Of a stretch of 64,000 nucleotides of DNA, positions 63,675 to 64,000 are shown piece after piece. Both the position numbers and the translations under genes were made by a program. The notes under the pieces were generated by a model that saw only the letters and a list, made by a program, of their open reading frames with translations, was not told the origin of the DNA and did not search any database. This DNA comes from an uncultured Ignavibacteria bacterium (GTDB taxonomy: Bacteria > Bacteroidota > Ignavibacteria > Kapaibacteriales > UBA2268), in assembly GCA_903862655.1 (NCBI GenBank), contig CAIOZA010000027.1, forward strand, positions 62,001 through 126,000, written 5' to 3'. Positions within the stretch are counted from its first letter, which is position 1. Every line of letters starts with the position of its first letter.

Positions 63675-64000
63675 ATGGATATTACTATAGAAAATGTTAC
63701 ATTCATTCGTGTTAGATACGCAGATACCGATAAAATGGGTGTTGTTTATAATGGCAATTATTTTACTTTTTTTGAAGTTGGAAGAACAGAGTTGATGAGG
63801 GCTTACGGACTTCCTTATACAACTTTTGAAAACGAAGGATATATATTACCATTAATAGAAGCACATGCAAATTATAAGAATTCAGCTTATTATGATGATT
63901 TGCTTGAAGTAAATGCATGGCTGGATATCAATCAAATTGGTGCGACATTGAGATTTGAATATGAGATTACATATAAAGACAAAATCATTGCGAATGGTTA
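63675..64000 (+). CDS. Acyl-CoA thioesterase, YbgC/4HBT family (5' part only)
   Basis: Hotdog-fold thioesterase, cut by the window end after about 108 residues. The motif VRYADTDKMGVVYNGNYFTFFEVGR contains the catalytic-type Asp and the Tyr/Asn pattern of the YbgC/4-hydroxybenzoyl-CoA thioesterase group; the Asp that precedes MGVVYN is the conserved nucleophile/base. It begins on the base right after the parB stop codon. In many genomes YbgC accompanies tol-pal, but here the linkage is to parAB. Confidence 0.88.
   Translation, partial: MDITIENVTFIRVRYADTDKMGVVYNGNYFTFFEVGRTELMRAYGLPYTTFENEGYILPLIEAHANYKNSAYYDDLLEVNAWLDINQIGATLRFEYEITYKDKIIANG

Overview
The window is AT-rich bacterial chromosome carrying about 48 protein genes. 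I see no rRNA or tRNA gene, CRISPR array, insertion sequence or prophage. The best match is a member of the Bacteroidota/Ignavibacteriota (Chlorobi-Kapabacteria-like) assemblage. The reasons are three large secreted proteins with type IX secretion (T9SS) C-terminal sorting domains, a clade II nitrous oxide reductase operon of the Bacteroidota layout, Bacteroidota-style TAnnTTTG promoter elements, and envelope proteins typical of the group (OmpA with N-terminal barrel, PKD and HYDIN-like repeats). The species cannot be fixed from the sequence alone.

Layout. 0-9.3 kb: purA, hslO with amrS, nrnA, ribE, fumC, a DHA2-type exporter and murB. 9.3-16.3 kb: a very large T9SS subtilase, an overlapping aminotransferase-tadA-rsmI operon and a small lysine-rich exported protein. 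16.4-24.8 kb: purL, a PKD-repeat T9SS protein, a glycosyltransferase, a CpoB/YbgF-like lipoprotein and a small outer-membrane barrel. 24.8-28.0 kb: a 1055-residue protein combining a PPDK-type nucleotide-binding domain with a nucleotidyltransferase. 28.3-34.6 kb: the nos operon (lipoprotein cytochrome c, nosZ, four-helix membrane protein, nosL, nosD, nosF, nosY). 34.7-43.7 kb: a REC-histidine kinase, a giant TPR/DUF3857/transglutaminase protein, lysC-lysA and an LhgO-like oxidase. 43.8-55.5 kb: an unknown exported protein, pcrA, two LolA-fold-like paralogues, thyX, a LiaF-like membrane protein, trpS, an FmdB protein, an acyl-CoA carboxyltransferase with its biotin carrier, dusB and a 3-methyladenine glycosylase. 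55.6-61.3 kb: an OmpA-family protein followed by a vWA/HYDIN/cohesin-like T9SS protein. 61.4-64 kb: NUDIX hydrolase, parA, parB and a thioesterase cut by the window end.

How it works together. The nos genes supply a complete N2O-respiration module: NosZ reduces N2O, NosL and NosDFY serve copper-site maturation, and the cytochrome is the likely electron donor. Cytochrome, NosZ and NosL all carry lipoboxes, so the chain may be membrane-tethered. The rest is mainly housekeeping metabolism, translation and repair, interleaved with envelope and secreted proteins. Genes are tightly packed. Several convergent pairs have 0-2 bp between stop codons, and one stop codon lies inside a terminator-like hairpin loop.

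Nothing here is a proven new system. The least-explained items are the PPDK/nucleotidyltransferase fusion, the nos-linked membrane protein, the SCCP-motif barrel pair, the OmpA/vWA pair and the lysine-rich exported peptide.
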